From Gossypium raimondii (lineage: Eukaryota; Streptophyta; Magnoliopsida; Malvales; Malvaceae): a DNA stretch of 64,000 nucleotides. The notes below the pieces were generated by a model. It saw only the letters and a list, made by a program, of their open reading frames with translations. It was not told the origin of the DNA and searched no databases. The stretch is from NCBI RefSeq assembly GCF_025698545.1, contig NC_068572.1:1178001-1242000 (forward strand). The letters run 5' to 3'. Positions 24,389-36,033 of this stretch are shown one piece after another. The translations under genes were made by a program, and so were the position numbers. Within the stretch, counting starts at the first letter, position 1; each line of letters starts with the position of its first letter.

Positions 24389-27300
24389 GTTTTTTTTTTC
24401 TTTTTTATTTAAAAATCCTAGCCCTAGATTACGAAAATTTCCCCCAAAATTATAAAATTTCAAAGAGATTTTTTAGTTTCGTGGAGAGAAAAAAAGTTTA
24501 AAAAAGGGAACTGAAATGAAAACGAAGCGTTGGTGAAGAGCCCAATGCTTTGATGAAGAGAGAGATGAAGCCTTTTCTCTCCTTTTTGTTTATTACAATA
24601 CTTTTATCATAGAGCTTAATTATTATTATTGTTGTTTCTATACATTATTCATATAAATCATACGACAAAACCAAAAAATTATCTTTCAAAGGGTTAAAAT
24701 TAAATTATACAATTTTAAAAGGGTTTAAACTGTAATTTTATCTTTGTATATTTTTATTATTTTAGAATTTTAAAGTGATTATATCGAAAATTTTTCATCT
24801 TTAAGAACAATAGTGTATTTTTACCATTAAATTAATTTAGGGTTTGGATGGGCGATACGTTTATTTACTATTAGTACAAAAAAAACAGCGGTGATGGTTA
24901 GATTAGATACTATAGCATGAGATAAAAAGTAAGTTAAACGCACTGCATTGCACCCCATTGCCCATCCCAATCCAAATAATAATTTTTCATTTTAGAGCGG
25001 CCAAGACTCCTATGTACCTCTTTAATGTTATCCTTATAGATCATGCATGTCAAATTTAACATAAATTAATTTTTTTAACTATTTATTTTATATAAAAATC
25101 TTAAACCATTTAATAAATATTAATATATACAATATTTTAGATATACATGATAGAGATATCGAATAAGTTCGAAATTTTACATGCATGACAAGTATAATTA
25201 TATTATAAATTCAACAGTTTGATCATTAAAATATTAATCGTACAAAAATATACAAAAGGATGTAAAATTACTGTGTATAAAAATAATAACATCCTGGCAG
25301 TAAAAATATAATGATGTGGGTGGAAATGTTTTTGTTGTAAAATTATTTAAAATTTATATTAAAATCAAAATAAAGCTTAAGTGGTAAATTTGATGTTTTG
25401 TATATAAAAGGGTATTTTAATTCTTTCTCTAATCGAGTTGATGCTCGGTTAACTCGTAACATTAACTTAAAGTTAATAGAGATAATTAGTATATATTTAT
25501 GTATATATTTTAAAATAAAAAAATTGTATATAGAAGGGTATTTCAATTATTTTTCCAATCAAGTTGGTGTTCGGTTAACTCATGACACTGACTTGCTCAA
25601 CTAGAAATTTAAAGTTGGTAAAGATAATTAAATGATAATGGATAAATTTAATTTAAAGTTAGTAGACATAATTAAATAATATGTATATGTTTTGAATAAT
25701 TTAATTATATAATTGTTTCACTTAACAATTTTATATGGTTTTCTTTTTTAATTTTCACGTTCATTTTACGGTTTATATTCTAGGTTCGTGACGGTCTCTT
25801 CTAATATCGTCGTCTCTCTTCGAGAATATAATATCATAGGAGATATGAAGAGACATTAAGGATGATAATGGTTGACATCATAGGTAGGGACGGAGCTAGA
25901 ATATTGTTTAAGAGGGACCAAAGTTTAGTAATAAATCTTTGAGTGCCAACAGATAATTTTACAATCGTATTTATTTTTAAATTCATTGATTTTAAAAATA
26001 CTAAAAAAAAAAACAAATTTACCACGTTGGGGGCTAAGGTTACTATCTACCATCTAGCCTCTGCCCTGGTCATAAGATGTACAAACAACTACTAAAGATG
26101 ATGATGGTTAGACTTGATTATATGTCGGGTAAGGTTTGGGTTGAGCCAAAGCAAAATTTTAGGTATGTTTTCTAGGCTATTAGAAATTAGGGTTGTTACT
26201 TGTTAAGGATTTAGAAATTGGTTTTATGGAGGAGAGGGCTGATTCAACAGAGAAAAAAGAAAGATAAAGTATAGGTGTGTATTCAGGTCAGGTCGGGCTA
26301 GGTTAAAAATTTCTATTCGAGACTCGACCCGTGTAAAAAACGAGTATTATTTTTTATCCAAACTCTTTCGTTTTTCGGATAGACCTAAGTAAGTGACCCA
26401 ACTCATGATCAGGTCTTATGATGATTCACGCCGCATAAATAAAACAAAATTTTGATGACATAATAGAATTTCCAACACCAACTAATTCGAAAATAAAACG
26501 AAATTCGATAATGAATATCGAACTATCCATGTTGAAATCCATCTTAAATATTACACAATAAAATACACAATTTTTTTTTTGGTAAAACTATATAAAATTT
26601 GTCAAAATTTATATAAAACCATATAGAATTTGATATAAAACCAATACAATATTTAAAAATTGCATGGGTAAAACCTTGGTATGCGTCGAAATGAATGGAA
26701 ATAAGAAAGCATCGTGCCCAAGGGAGTTTATACGAGGGATCCAAGGTTTAGATAATATCATGATTTACTTTGCTTTTTCGTATAGTAGATTCGAATTCAG
26801 ATAATGGATATTCGAAACGACTTCACTTTTATAGTTAATGAACTCTTGTTCGGGTTTAAATTCATTTCAAAAAGTTTATTATTATTGAATGCATATATTT
26901 TGTGTATTTAAATATACTATATGATTTAATTGATTTTGATTTAGATAATAATACCCAGATTTAATACGAAATATAAATAGTGGGTCCTATGGCAACCATT
27001 CGGGATAACAAATGAGGATCGGTAGTTGAGGCTTATCAACATAAATCTAATCAGGGATAAATTAAAAAAATTTTAAAGGGGCCAAAATTAAATTATAAAA
27101 TTTTGAGATGTCAAATTAGATTTTACCGTGTATTGATTTATGATTTTTTGAAACGACTAAATATATTTTATTTTTCTTCTAGAGAGAGGGGCAATGCATA
27201 AATTTCCCTATATTAATTTATAATTTGATTATTTATAAGGTATTACAATTGCAATTTTTCCAATTTCGGGGCACACATTCAGTAAGGATAATCGATATGT

Positions 27301-28245
27301 TGATATGCTTGCTAGATTAGGGACCAATTTTCAAATCCCTCTAATGTGGACTTTTCTTGTTGTAGTTATTTGTTTGTTAATTATCAACGACCACCTTGTT
27401 TCCATTATACATGCTATGGCTGCAAGGTTTTTAGAACCGAACATGTAGTCCGACTAGTCAGATCATTGGTTTTTAATTCATCAGTAGATATAATTGGCGC
27501 AACCTGTTCAATTAACTAAATAGTTTTAAAGAATAAAAAAAAATTGGTTCAATTTTTGATTCGACAGGTTAGCCTGTTAACCAGTTTACTATTTATTTCG
27601 AACCGATACTCTAGCCAGTTCAATCTAATTATGAAAATAATGTAAGGTTACTAGGGAAATTACGTATTGCATCGTATTTGCTTTCATGAAAAAAAAAGAA
27701 TATAGAATTTGTTGATTCATAGCAAACGCGAACTCATATATCCATTATTAGAATCCGCTGTACATTTATAGATAGGAAATTCATATAATTAGTACCCAAA
27801 TTCACTTTACTTTTGCAGATAACTAATTTGAGTTTAGATTCAATTCATTGTCTATTTTACTCTTTAAATTTTATTTTAAAAAATCATTTTTACTAAATGC
27901 AGATATTTTGCACATATCGACATATAAATTAATTAAATTGGATTCAGATAATAATATATAAATTTAATGTGAACGATAAACGAAATTGAATTCAACTTTT
28001 AGAAAAGTTACAAATATTTGACTCATTGTCGTACTTTACACGAGTGAAAACAAATTAAGAACAAGTTAATACATCTTCTAAGTCTCTGTACTTTTCATAT
28101 ATTTGAAATTTAATCATTTTACTTCGAATTTAAAATACAAGTTCAATTATCAATGCCATCAAAATTCTTCTCCTAAATTCAAATAAATTTTATTTTTTAT
28201 TTCAAAATATGAAAATTTCAATTTTCAATATCCTTATACTTTCAA
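24389..28245. other. Repeat-rich intergenic spacer upstream of PP2A
   Basis: The PP2A promoter and 5' UTR should lie at about 24389-24900. No gene was recognised beyond. It contains a direct repeat at about 25395-25450 and 25528-25580 (the GGGTATTT...AATT...GTTGATGCTCGGTTAACTC type). It also holds MITE fragments near 25885-26063 and 26270-26420, and 'GGGGCCAAAATTAAATTATAAAATTTTG'-type debris near 27075. All frames are broken. Confidence 0.45.
25885..26063. mobile_element. Short MITE with ends like AGGGACGGAGCTAG
   Basis: The left AGGGACGGAGCTAGA and the reversed right end CCAGGGCAGAGGCTAGA flank about 180 bp with the 'GGGACCAAAGTTTAG' motif. It is a common short plant repeat form. No target duplication was identified. 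Confidence 0.4.
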
Positions 28246-28680
28246 GGGTAAACTACACACCCAATGTCACTAAATTAATAGCAAGCTTACGTTTTGATCA
28301 CTCAATTTTAAAAAAGTCACAAAATAGTCACCGAGCTACTTGAACATTTTCATTTAAGTCATCGAACTATTTGAAAGTTTTTATTTAAATTATTGGGTTG
28401 TTAAGTTTTCTAAAGTCAATCCAACAGCCACTAATGAAAATTGAAGGAATAAATTGTTCAAATTCGTGACGTTCAAAGTTGATTCACGAAATAAAAAACT
28501 GAACTGTAGAAGAAAAACGAAAAGAGATATCTCGATTGATGCAAGCAATGTGAACAGAAAATACCATACGACAACAATTTTAGCAACTCAATAACTTAAA
28601 TGAAAACTTTAAATTTATCAAATAATTATTTTATAATTTTTTAAAATCGAATAATCAAATCATAAAACTTATTACTTAAA
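28246..28680. mobile_element. MITE of the GGGTAAACTA family
   Basis: It starts GGGTAAACTACACACCCAAT and has the family 'GTCACTAAATTA' and 'AGTCACAAAATAGTCACCGAG' motifs. The inverted right arm is degraded, so the right border is approximate. Confidence 0.5.
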
Positions 28681-29184
28681 AATTTGAACGTCTTAAAAAT
28701 CAAACAAATAGTTTTGGCGGACAGAAACACCCGCCACAAACCTGTTTGTTGAAAAATTTAAGGACCCGACCGAACCAATTTATCCTTGTGGGTCCCATTC
28801 ATTTCCTTTAAAGTTGCAACAATTTGCACGGATAAAAGAAAGTGCCCCACTCAGCTTATAAAAAAATACAAACGGTTTATTTCTCAAATCCATCCCTCGA
28901 ATTTACCAATTTTGAAAATTTAGCCCATTTACTTTAGTTTATAATTTTTATTTTATGAAAAATGAGAAATTAGTTCAATTATTGGTAAATAAATCAACTT
29001 GAAGTGTCGATTTTCGCTGTTTTATTGTATATAAATGGTTTTAGATAATTACTTTTGTTAATTTTTTGGATATAAATTGTTAAATTGTTGTTTTTTTATG
29101 TTAACAATAAGGTTTAACAGTGTTATACAATTAGATTTTTTTTAATTTTTATAAAATGTATTGGTATCGACATTTTTTTCTAAT

Positions 29185-30020
29185 GTGGTACCTGTATTTA
29201 TTTTTGTTCAACGTGGTATTTAAATTTGGCAAAAGTTATACATTATGGTACTTCAAAGCAATTGTGTTGATTTTTAGTGTTTAATTCGGGTTTAAGAGTT
29301 GATTTTGAAGAAAATTCATAATTTATTAATAATATTAGCAATTAACTTTCATAAAATAAACTCTAAAACATGGGAAAAAATCACAGCCTTCGACTGCATT
29401 TAACAAATTAAATAAATTTATACTTAATACTAATCTTATTCTATTAACAAAATCATGAAAACCAAAACCTAATAATATTAGTAATCAACTTTCATGAAAT
29501 CAAACTAAAACCTTAATTAAACAAGATAAAGTTGATATCGTTACTTAAAGATGCCAAAATGTATAACTTTTGCCTAAGGATGTTCAAACGGTTAATCGAA
29601 TCGAACTAGTATTAATCGAAATAACCAAACTTTTTAATCATTTAATCGTTAACGAATCAAATTTTTAAAAAAATTTAATTGAATCGAAATATTTCGGTTA
29701 ATTCGGTCGGTTAACCGAAATTTATATGCTTTTATCTTTTTGGTTAAAACAAATATAAAACATATAAAAAAATAAATTGATAAACATATAAATTGCATTA
29801 TTAATTATTAAATTCAATTAGTTTTGTTAATTACCCGATTTTGAACCGAATTAACCAATAACTAAACTTCCAAAAAATCATTAACCAACTTCCGACCGAA
29901 TTAGATCGTTTAACCATCAATTCGGTTGGTTAATTCAATTTTGACTGAAATTTGAATACCCCTACTTTTGCCTAATACAAGTACCAAATTTGATAAAGAA
30001 AAAATACGATATTAGAAAAG
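29185..30020. mobile_element. Older MITE interrupted by a hAT MITE
   Basis: Left arm 'TTTTTCTAATGTGGTACC...GGCAAAAGTTATACATT'. The right arm is its inverted counterpart ('AATGTATAACTTTTGCC...ATATTAGAAAA'). The arm is about 70 bp. The right arm is split by the element at 29575-29964. Confidence 0.65.
29575..29964. mobile_element. hAT MITE with perfect 8-bp target duplication
   Basis: It begins TAAGGATGTTCAAACGGTTA and ends, reversed, TAGGGGTATTCAAATTTCAG. Inside are CGGTTAATTCGG-type motifs. It is flanked on both sides by CTTTTGCC (29567-29574 and 29965-29972), the hallmark of hAT insertion. Confidence 0.85.
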
Positions 30021-30238
30021 GATTGTTAAACTCTTATATTAAATTATATATTACGTATTCTTAAAATGAAAAGACAGAAATCTAACAAATTAAAGGGACT
30101 AACATGTCAACTTTTATAAAATAGAAGGATGAAATTCGTAATTAAACTAAATTAAAATACATAAGTTCATCTTCTTCATCATGGACCACTGTTTACCAAA
30201 TATAATAATAGCAGTTGGTCGTAAATTCCAGTACTGTA

Positions 30239-31519
30239 TTACACACCAAAGTTAAGAAGAAGCATAGTGAAAACCCATAAAGAAGCTCCCAAAGCCATTT
30301 CATTTCCCTTTCCTCCCCCACTATTCTCTGCACCATTGCCTGTGGACTTCCCTGCACATACAGCCACGAATCTCCACATTAAATTTTCTGAGTTAACGAA
30401 AACTTTCAGGGATTTAGTGAGAATTTACAAAAATTTAAGGGCTTAATTGAAATTTTTTGACAGGCCAAGGCTTTCTGGCCCTAATCACCATCCGCTCCTG
30501 TAGATACATATAAAATGAAGTTGCTAAGTAAAAGTATCACGGTCACCTTGTATTAGAAATTGAATTTCATTTTGCCCCCTACTAAAAAAAATGTTAGATC
30601 AAAAAATAAATTAGTCATCTATTTACATTGTTAAAAATTAACGTCGTTGACAAAATAACCAGCAGTGACACATGGCATGTCACGCGTACCTCATGTTAAC
30701 GTATAGAGACTAGTTTTTAACAGTATAAATGGATGAAAATTTTAACAGAAGGACCTATTTGCTCTTCAATCTAACAAACAAAAACTAAATTGTTCATTTT
30801 TTAAAATAGAATGAGCAAAATATAATTTAACTTCTAGTACATGAACCTCTATGATACTTTTACCTAAGTTACTATACAATTTTCATATTCATTTTCGATC
30901 ACATTATAGATCGTGATCTATAATTTTACTCATAGATTTATTTTTATATGTCATCTATGTATTTAGATAAAACTTCCAAATAAGATTATACTAAGTAACA
31001 CCCATAAAAATTAAAGCTACGATAAAAAGAGTGAAGTAGAGTAGAAGTACCATGAAGGCTCCTGTATTAATAGTTAGATTGTATTTTGTCTTATTTAGTT
31101 GATAACATGGATAAATTAATCTCTTTATGTTAGATTAAAGAGCAAATTACCCATTTATATTAAAATTGGCGTGACTAACGAAATAACCAAATAGTATGTC
31201 ACATGTACATCATGCTAACATACAAGGACCGGTTTTTAACAATAGATACGAATGGAAATTTTAACCGAATGACTAGTTTACTCTTTTGATCTAACGTACA
31301 ATGACTAATTTATTTATTTTTTAGTAAAGGAAACAAAATACAAACCGAATCTTAATATAAGGGTCTCCATGATAAATTTACCAAGAAATAATTTTAACTC
31401 GTATAAACCATAAATGAAGTAATAAAATAACTCATGATATAAAATTTTCAAAGTAAATATTTTTACAATTACTTCAATTCTAGTCGAGCTTATTTCTAAT
31501 ATTTTCATTAATTATGGTG

Positions 31520-31559
<40 letters not shown>

Positions 31560-32496
31560 GAAGGGTATAAAGAGGTGATGTAAATGTTACCGGTGGTAGA
31601 TGGGGTGGTAGTGGCCATTATGGGGTTCCTTTCTGTCAGCTTTTGATATCCTTCAAATAACTTCGCTTCCTGGGAATTTGGTGCCAAATGGAGAAGGGCT
31701 GAATTCACATTCACAAATTAATCTTTTAATATATATATATATATATATATGTACTAATAAAAGTACAGTAGAAGAGTACTCTAATAGGAGTAGATTGTGT
31801 TTTGTGTATTTAAAAAATGACAAATTAAAATTTTATATTAAATTATATAATAAATTAATTCTTTTCATTAAAATTTCTATTAATTTTACGGTTAAAACGA
31901 GAACAACTACTGATTAATAAAAATATCAGAAATAATTAATAAAACCCTCAAAATTATTTTTAATTTTATCATTTTATCTAGAGAAATAAAACCCTCAAAA
32001 TTTTTTGATAAATATCTCATAAATATATATTATAAGTGGGTTGATTTAATTATGAAAATTTAAAATTAATAACTGATATTATTATTATTATTATTATTAC
32101 AGTAATTAAAGGGATAGGAATTCGAGCCTGATTATTTGAAAAGAATAGTATGAAAAGAAAACAACACTTACAAATGCAATCAGTCATGTTAACTTTGGCA
32201 CGGCAAGCGGAGGGAAGAGCGGCGGCGAGTGTGGCGTTGATCTTAAGCCCGGCGCTGGAATCATCCCTATCTCTGATCACCACACAGAGACACTTCTTGC
32301 TCGCACCCAACACCTGTTTAAGCCCACCACAGCAATCCACGGTGGGGGTTTTAGCCTCACCGTCGACGAACGACAAACACGGAGCCAACCCCATCAAATG
32401 GTTCTTGCACTCGGCTTTGTCTTGGTTCACGTCGGAGCTTGCTAAACCGAACAGTACCGTAATAAGTAATATGCATGGGAGTATTGAAGACGCCAT
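30239..32496 (-). CDS. GPI-anchored non-specific lipid-transfer protein, YLS3/LTPG type
   Basis: Probably a cell-surface lipid-binding protein of the plasma membrane and wall. Exons (minus): 32496-32172, 31698-31591, 30351-30239 (GT-AG, phases fit, 181 aa). Signal peptide at about 1-21 (MASSILPCILLITVLFGLAS). The eight-cysteine pattern is complete: ECKN, APCL, DCC, KCLC, SACR, MTDCI. After it comes HLAPNSQEAKLFEGYQ, typical of YLS3-like proteins. A Thr/Ser-Gly linker follows (ATTTPSTTGKSTGNGAENSG). The C-terminus is hydrophobic (MALGASLWVFTMLLLNFGV), fitting a GPI-attachment signal with a small-residue cleavage site near NSGGGKGN. Intron 2 is 1,239 nt and contains two related MITEs and an AT microsatellite. 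Which YLS3/LTPG paralogue it is cannot be settled here. Confidence 0.93.
30527..30864. mobile_element. MULE-type MITE (GGTAAAAGTACC family) in LTPG intron 2
   Basis: The left AGTAAAAGTATCACGGTCAC and the reversed right end GGTAAAAGTATCATAGAGG share the inner 'ATTTCATTTTGCCCC'-type block. Flanks GAAGTTGCTA and TAAGTTACTA match at 8 of 10. Confidence 0.7.
31040..31382. mobile_element. Second MULE-type MITE in LTPG intron 2
   Basis: Left AGTAGAAGTACCATGAAGGC; right reversed GGTAAATTTATCATGGAGAC. The same family interior is present ('TTAGATTGTATTTTGTC'). Flanks do not form a clear duplication. Confidence 0.65.
31524..31555. repeat. (AT)n microsatellite
   Basis: About 15 AT units lie just downstream of the donor of LTPG exon 2. 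A second AT run lies near 31729-31751, upstream of that exon's acceptor. Confidence 0.9.
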
Positions 32497-32842
32497 TGTT
32501 TTTCACTTGAGAAGAAAAGAAAGAAAAGAGATGAAGAAGAAACGACTGTTGGAGAGGCTTTTAATGAAGGTAGTCAATGAAATCGTACCGTCCTCTCTTT
32601 TTTTCTCTGTTTCCAAATTAAATACATATCCGAACCAAAATTAATTCAACTCGGTAAATTTTAAAATTATATATATTTTTTTGATTTGATATGTATTTTA
32701 ATATATAAATTTTGATTTTGATTTGATGTAATTATATATATAAAAAACTTTCCCCCGTTCGACTCTTTGATATTAAGAATGTTGGTTTTAAGAATGAGTG
32801 ATTGTCTTTCTCCGACCCTTACTACCTAACCTGAGAGCAGAT
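32497..32842. other. LTPG promoter-side flank
   Basis: This is the upstream region of the minus-strand LTPG gene. It is AT-rich with no assigned element. Confidence 0.4.
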
Positions 32843-33212
32843 AGCTAATGCATTCCACTTGTTCAATAGGGTTTTATGGTCGATTTGTGACCCCTGGATA
32901 CTAAAGGCGTCCATAGGGTGATTTCGTAGTTCCTACAGGTGGAAACTATGGGGTTGATCAATGGATTTTCTTTCCTTTTGTCGCATTTCGCTCAAAGGGT
33001 TGAAAGGAGATAGTGCATCAAGTTGTTCACAAGGGTCAACTTGATCCTCTTCCCCAAGGATCCCAGATGTGGGAACTTAGGGGAGTCGTCGACTCCAACT
33101 ACCATTCATGTACAATTCATATTAGATATGACCAACTGCTCATCCTATCTTTTTCTACGTTATTGACAACCCATCTTTGTCTTAGTAGAGTCTTTCAGTG
33201 ACATGTTTTGGT
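32843..33212. mobile_element. Probable nuclear plastid DNA insert (trnA-UGC intron)
   Basis: This stretch matches my memory of the chloroplast trnA-UGC group II intron, antisense to the tRNA. Landmark pieces are 'AGCTAATGCATTCCACTTG', 'CCTGGATACTAAAGGCGTCC', 'AGATAGTGCATCAAGTTG', 'CATCTTTGTCTTAGTAGAG' and 'GTCTTTCAGTGACATGTTTT'. It differs from the plastid form mainly by C/T and G/A changes, as expected of old nuclear plastid inserts. A route through the mitochondrial genome cannot be excluded. Its base composition is visibly less AT-rich than its surroundings. Confidence 0.72.
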
Positions 33213-34152
33213 AAATTCTAATTTGGGACGACTTGAGCATAAAATAGGCCTATGGTTGAAAAGCTTTTTGGAACCCTGCAGATAGGTCTAAGTAAATAAC
33301 ACTTTTTTAAATTTTTAAAACTTGTATATTTTCATATATTTTTAAAATTGTTTACTTACTTTTAAAGGGTGGTGACCAAATTGACACAAAATTATAAATA
33401 ATATAAGCTAAAAGAGTTACTTCACCTTTTTTTATATCATCCAAAATAACCATTTTAACAACAGCACTGATGGAGGGACCAATATCTTCAAAAAAAAAAG
33501 TACAAGGATTCAATGTCTTAAACTTAAAGTATAGAGACTAAATTTTAAATTTCGAAGAGTACAATGACCTTTGGCATATTTAATCCATAAAACTTTTGTA
33601 AAAGCCTTGAAAGCCTCAAAATTAAGATTTCTAAAACATCCATTTTACAATATTCATTTTCATTGAAATTTTCATTTTAATTTGTGTCACATAAGAATAG
33701 ACATGTCATTTAACAGTTAAATTAATGATTTTAGTAACATAATGACCTAATTGATATAATCTTAATAGTTTGAGAATGTAATTAGAAAGATTTGAACTAT
33801 AAGGACCATTTTAAAACGAGGGTTATAGTTTGGGCATGTTTGATCCAATTAACTCAAATAAAAACATGAAAATTATAAATCCAATTTAATTGGTTTAACA
33901 ATTGGTTTAGTTTTCAATTTTTACCTATTTCTAGTGATTCATTTAAAGATCGATTCAACCCTTTATATTCGAACGATAAATTATTGGATTGATCAGTCAG
34001 TTCAATTCGGTTTAAATAACAAGAGTTTTGAATTTATTGTCTTTTCAATATATATATATTTTCAGATATCAAAGTGAATATGAAAAGTAATTGAATCAAA
34101 TTGAACTGAATCTCATCAATCTGATTGATTAGTTCATCCGTTTTTTCAAAAT
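33213..34152. other. AT-rich spacer
   Basis: No gene was recognised. The sequence is anonymous AT-rich DNA between the plastid-like insert and the MITE at 34153. Confidence 0.4.
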
Positions 34153-34363
34153 GGGTCAACTACACCTAAGTCACTAAATATTAGTAAGTTTACAATTTGA
34201 TTATTCAATTTAAAAAAGTTACAAAATGGTCACAAAATTATTCAAAAAATTTCATTTAAGTCACTTTCAAATAGTTCAGTGACCATTTTGTAATATTTTA
34301 AAGTTAAGTGACTAAAACGTAAACTTATTAATAGTTTAATGACATTGGGTATAGTTTACCCTT
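34153..34363. mobile_element. Compact MITE of the GGGTAAACTA family, perfect 9-bp duplication
   Basis: It begins GGGTCAACTACACCTAAGTC and ends, reversed, GGGTAAACTATACCCAATGTC. The two halves are palindromic. It is flanked by identical TTTCAAAAT (34144-34152 and 34364-34372). A 9-bp duplication points to Mutator-type transposition for this family. Confidence 0.85.
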
Positions 34364-34683
34364 TCAAAATTTGGGCTAGGTGGGACCAAATTACAGAACA
34401 CTTCAAATTTCAATCCCTATTCAGATAGGCCCATGGGCTATAAAAATTAGAAAGGACAAATTTCATAACCTAATTGTAGTAAAATTGGGCAATTTTTCGG
34501 CCCATTTTTTTTATCATCATCTTCAGCCATAACCGATCACCTTTGCTGATGATGATCGCTGGGTAATCAAAATTCACAACATTATTCCATTTTTATGCTC
34601 CGACACCTTGCTTGTCTCGCTCCGCTGGGTTCAACTCCAAAGCCCATAGGGTTAAACTCAGTTCCTCCGCCGTTAAACCCTAG

Positions 34684-36004
34684 GTACGCTTCATACCTTT
34701 GCCTTTATCTAATTTTGCACCGTTAAGTTCCATTTTTTACGTTTTGGGATTCTCATTTCCTATTCACTGTTTTGATTGATATCTGAGCAAATGTAAATTA
34801 AAAAAGAAGAAGGAAAATTTGTGAATTTGTTTTTTGGAAAGAAAATAATACTGATATTTCGAGGAATTATGATTACTATGTAATCGTGGCATGGTCATTT
34901 CCATGTTTTTTTTTTTTTTGTTTTTTCTACTCAATGATTTGGTTTTGGTCAGTAAATTTGATATTTGAAGAAGGAATTTAATCAATTTATGAGTAAATCT
35001 GCTTTGGTTTACACTGCTTGCTATTGGTTCCTGGTCTGAATCAATTTGGAGTCTCCAATAAATAGTTTGAGTTACAAAGAAAACCCGGTTGCTTGGACTT
35101 TTTAAAGTAATTTTTGTAGGAATGGAGTTATGAGTAAACCCGCTTGCTGTTGCTTGTTTGTAATCAGTAGAATTTTTATCAAGAACATGTTGCCAATAGT
35201 AGGTGCTTGTATCCGGCTCGGAGAGCTAGCTCAATGCACCCTTTCCCATTCAAAAGGGGAAAAGAGAAATAGAGAAAACAACTATTTTGGCTTCCAGCAA
35301 GTTAATGAGTCTGATTAAAGTATTTGGATTAAGGGTTATGGGCTTATAGCATACTGTTCAAACCTCGAACAGCTGTTGAGTGATAGCAACTGATATACTC
35401 ATATATATTTGGGTATCTTTCATATTCTTTTTATGGTCCATGTTCGGGGTTCATGGCTGCCCCTCCCAACAATGTCGTTTTCAAGGTTCAAATTTGCGTT
35501 CTCTCCTTGGGAGTGTAATGTGCCTTACCGTTGCACCCAACACTTGTTGGTCATATATATATATTAGCGTTTGAAACAATAAGATTGGTGCAGTTACCTT
35601 TTTCTGTGGCAATTATATTGGTAATATAGATAGGCTCTTTTCTTCTAGAAGTTTTTTTCTTTTTCATGTTACAAATTCTCTTGCATTTAGCTCTCTTTTG
35701 TCAAGCTCAAGGTCTAGCGGTGAAAGATTTAAGAGAATACACGCATTAAATGCTGAATTTTTTATCTTAAGTAGTACCCCTACTTTGGCTTGAAGTCTTG
35801 GAGCTATTGAATCATATTTTAAGATTTTACATTAAGATTAAAAGAATAATTGACTGCTAAACAAAATCTTTTATCTGATTCCTTTTATCATCATTAGTTG
35901 GTGCTTAGCAGTTTTTTTACCCCCTTTTTTTCCTTTGACAATTGACCATATCAGTGGATATCTCCCCAACTCTACTAATTTTATATGCCACGTGCATATG
36001 TCAG
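34684..36004 (+). other. Probable 5'-UTR intron of the SF1-like gene
   Basis: A donor (CCCTAG|GTACGC) after a GC-richer leader at about 34560-34683, and an acceptor (CATATGTCAG|GGGCAG) 29 nt before the ATG, suggest a 1.3-kb leader intron. A SINE-like repeat lies inside. Confidence 0.45.
35433..35562 (-). mobile_element. tRNA-derived SINE-like repeat
   Basis: On the minus strand it shows an A-box-like 'TGGGTGCAACGGTAAGGC' and a B-box-like 'CAAATTTGAACCTT' about 40 nt apart. A conserved 'CATTGTTGGGAGGGGCAGCC' tail region follows. A second copy is at 38072-38190. Confidence 0.5.
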
Positions 36005-36033
36005 GGGCAGTAGGAACTTGTTGAGCAGACAGG

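Noticed and set aside
32150-32644. Plus-strand open frame of 164 codons over the LTPG first exon
   Set aside because: It is antisense to a clear eight-cysteine LTP exon and has no family resemblance.
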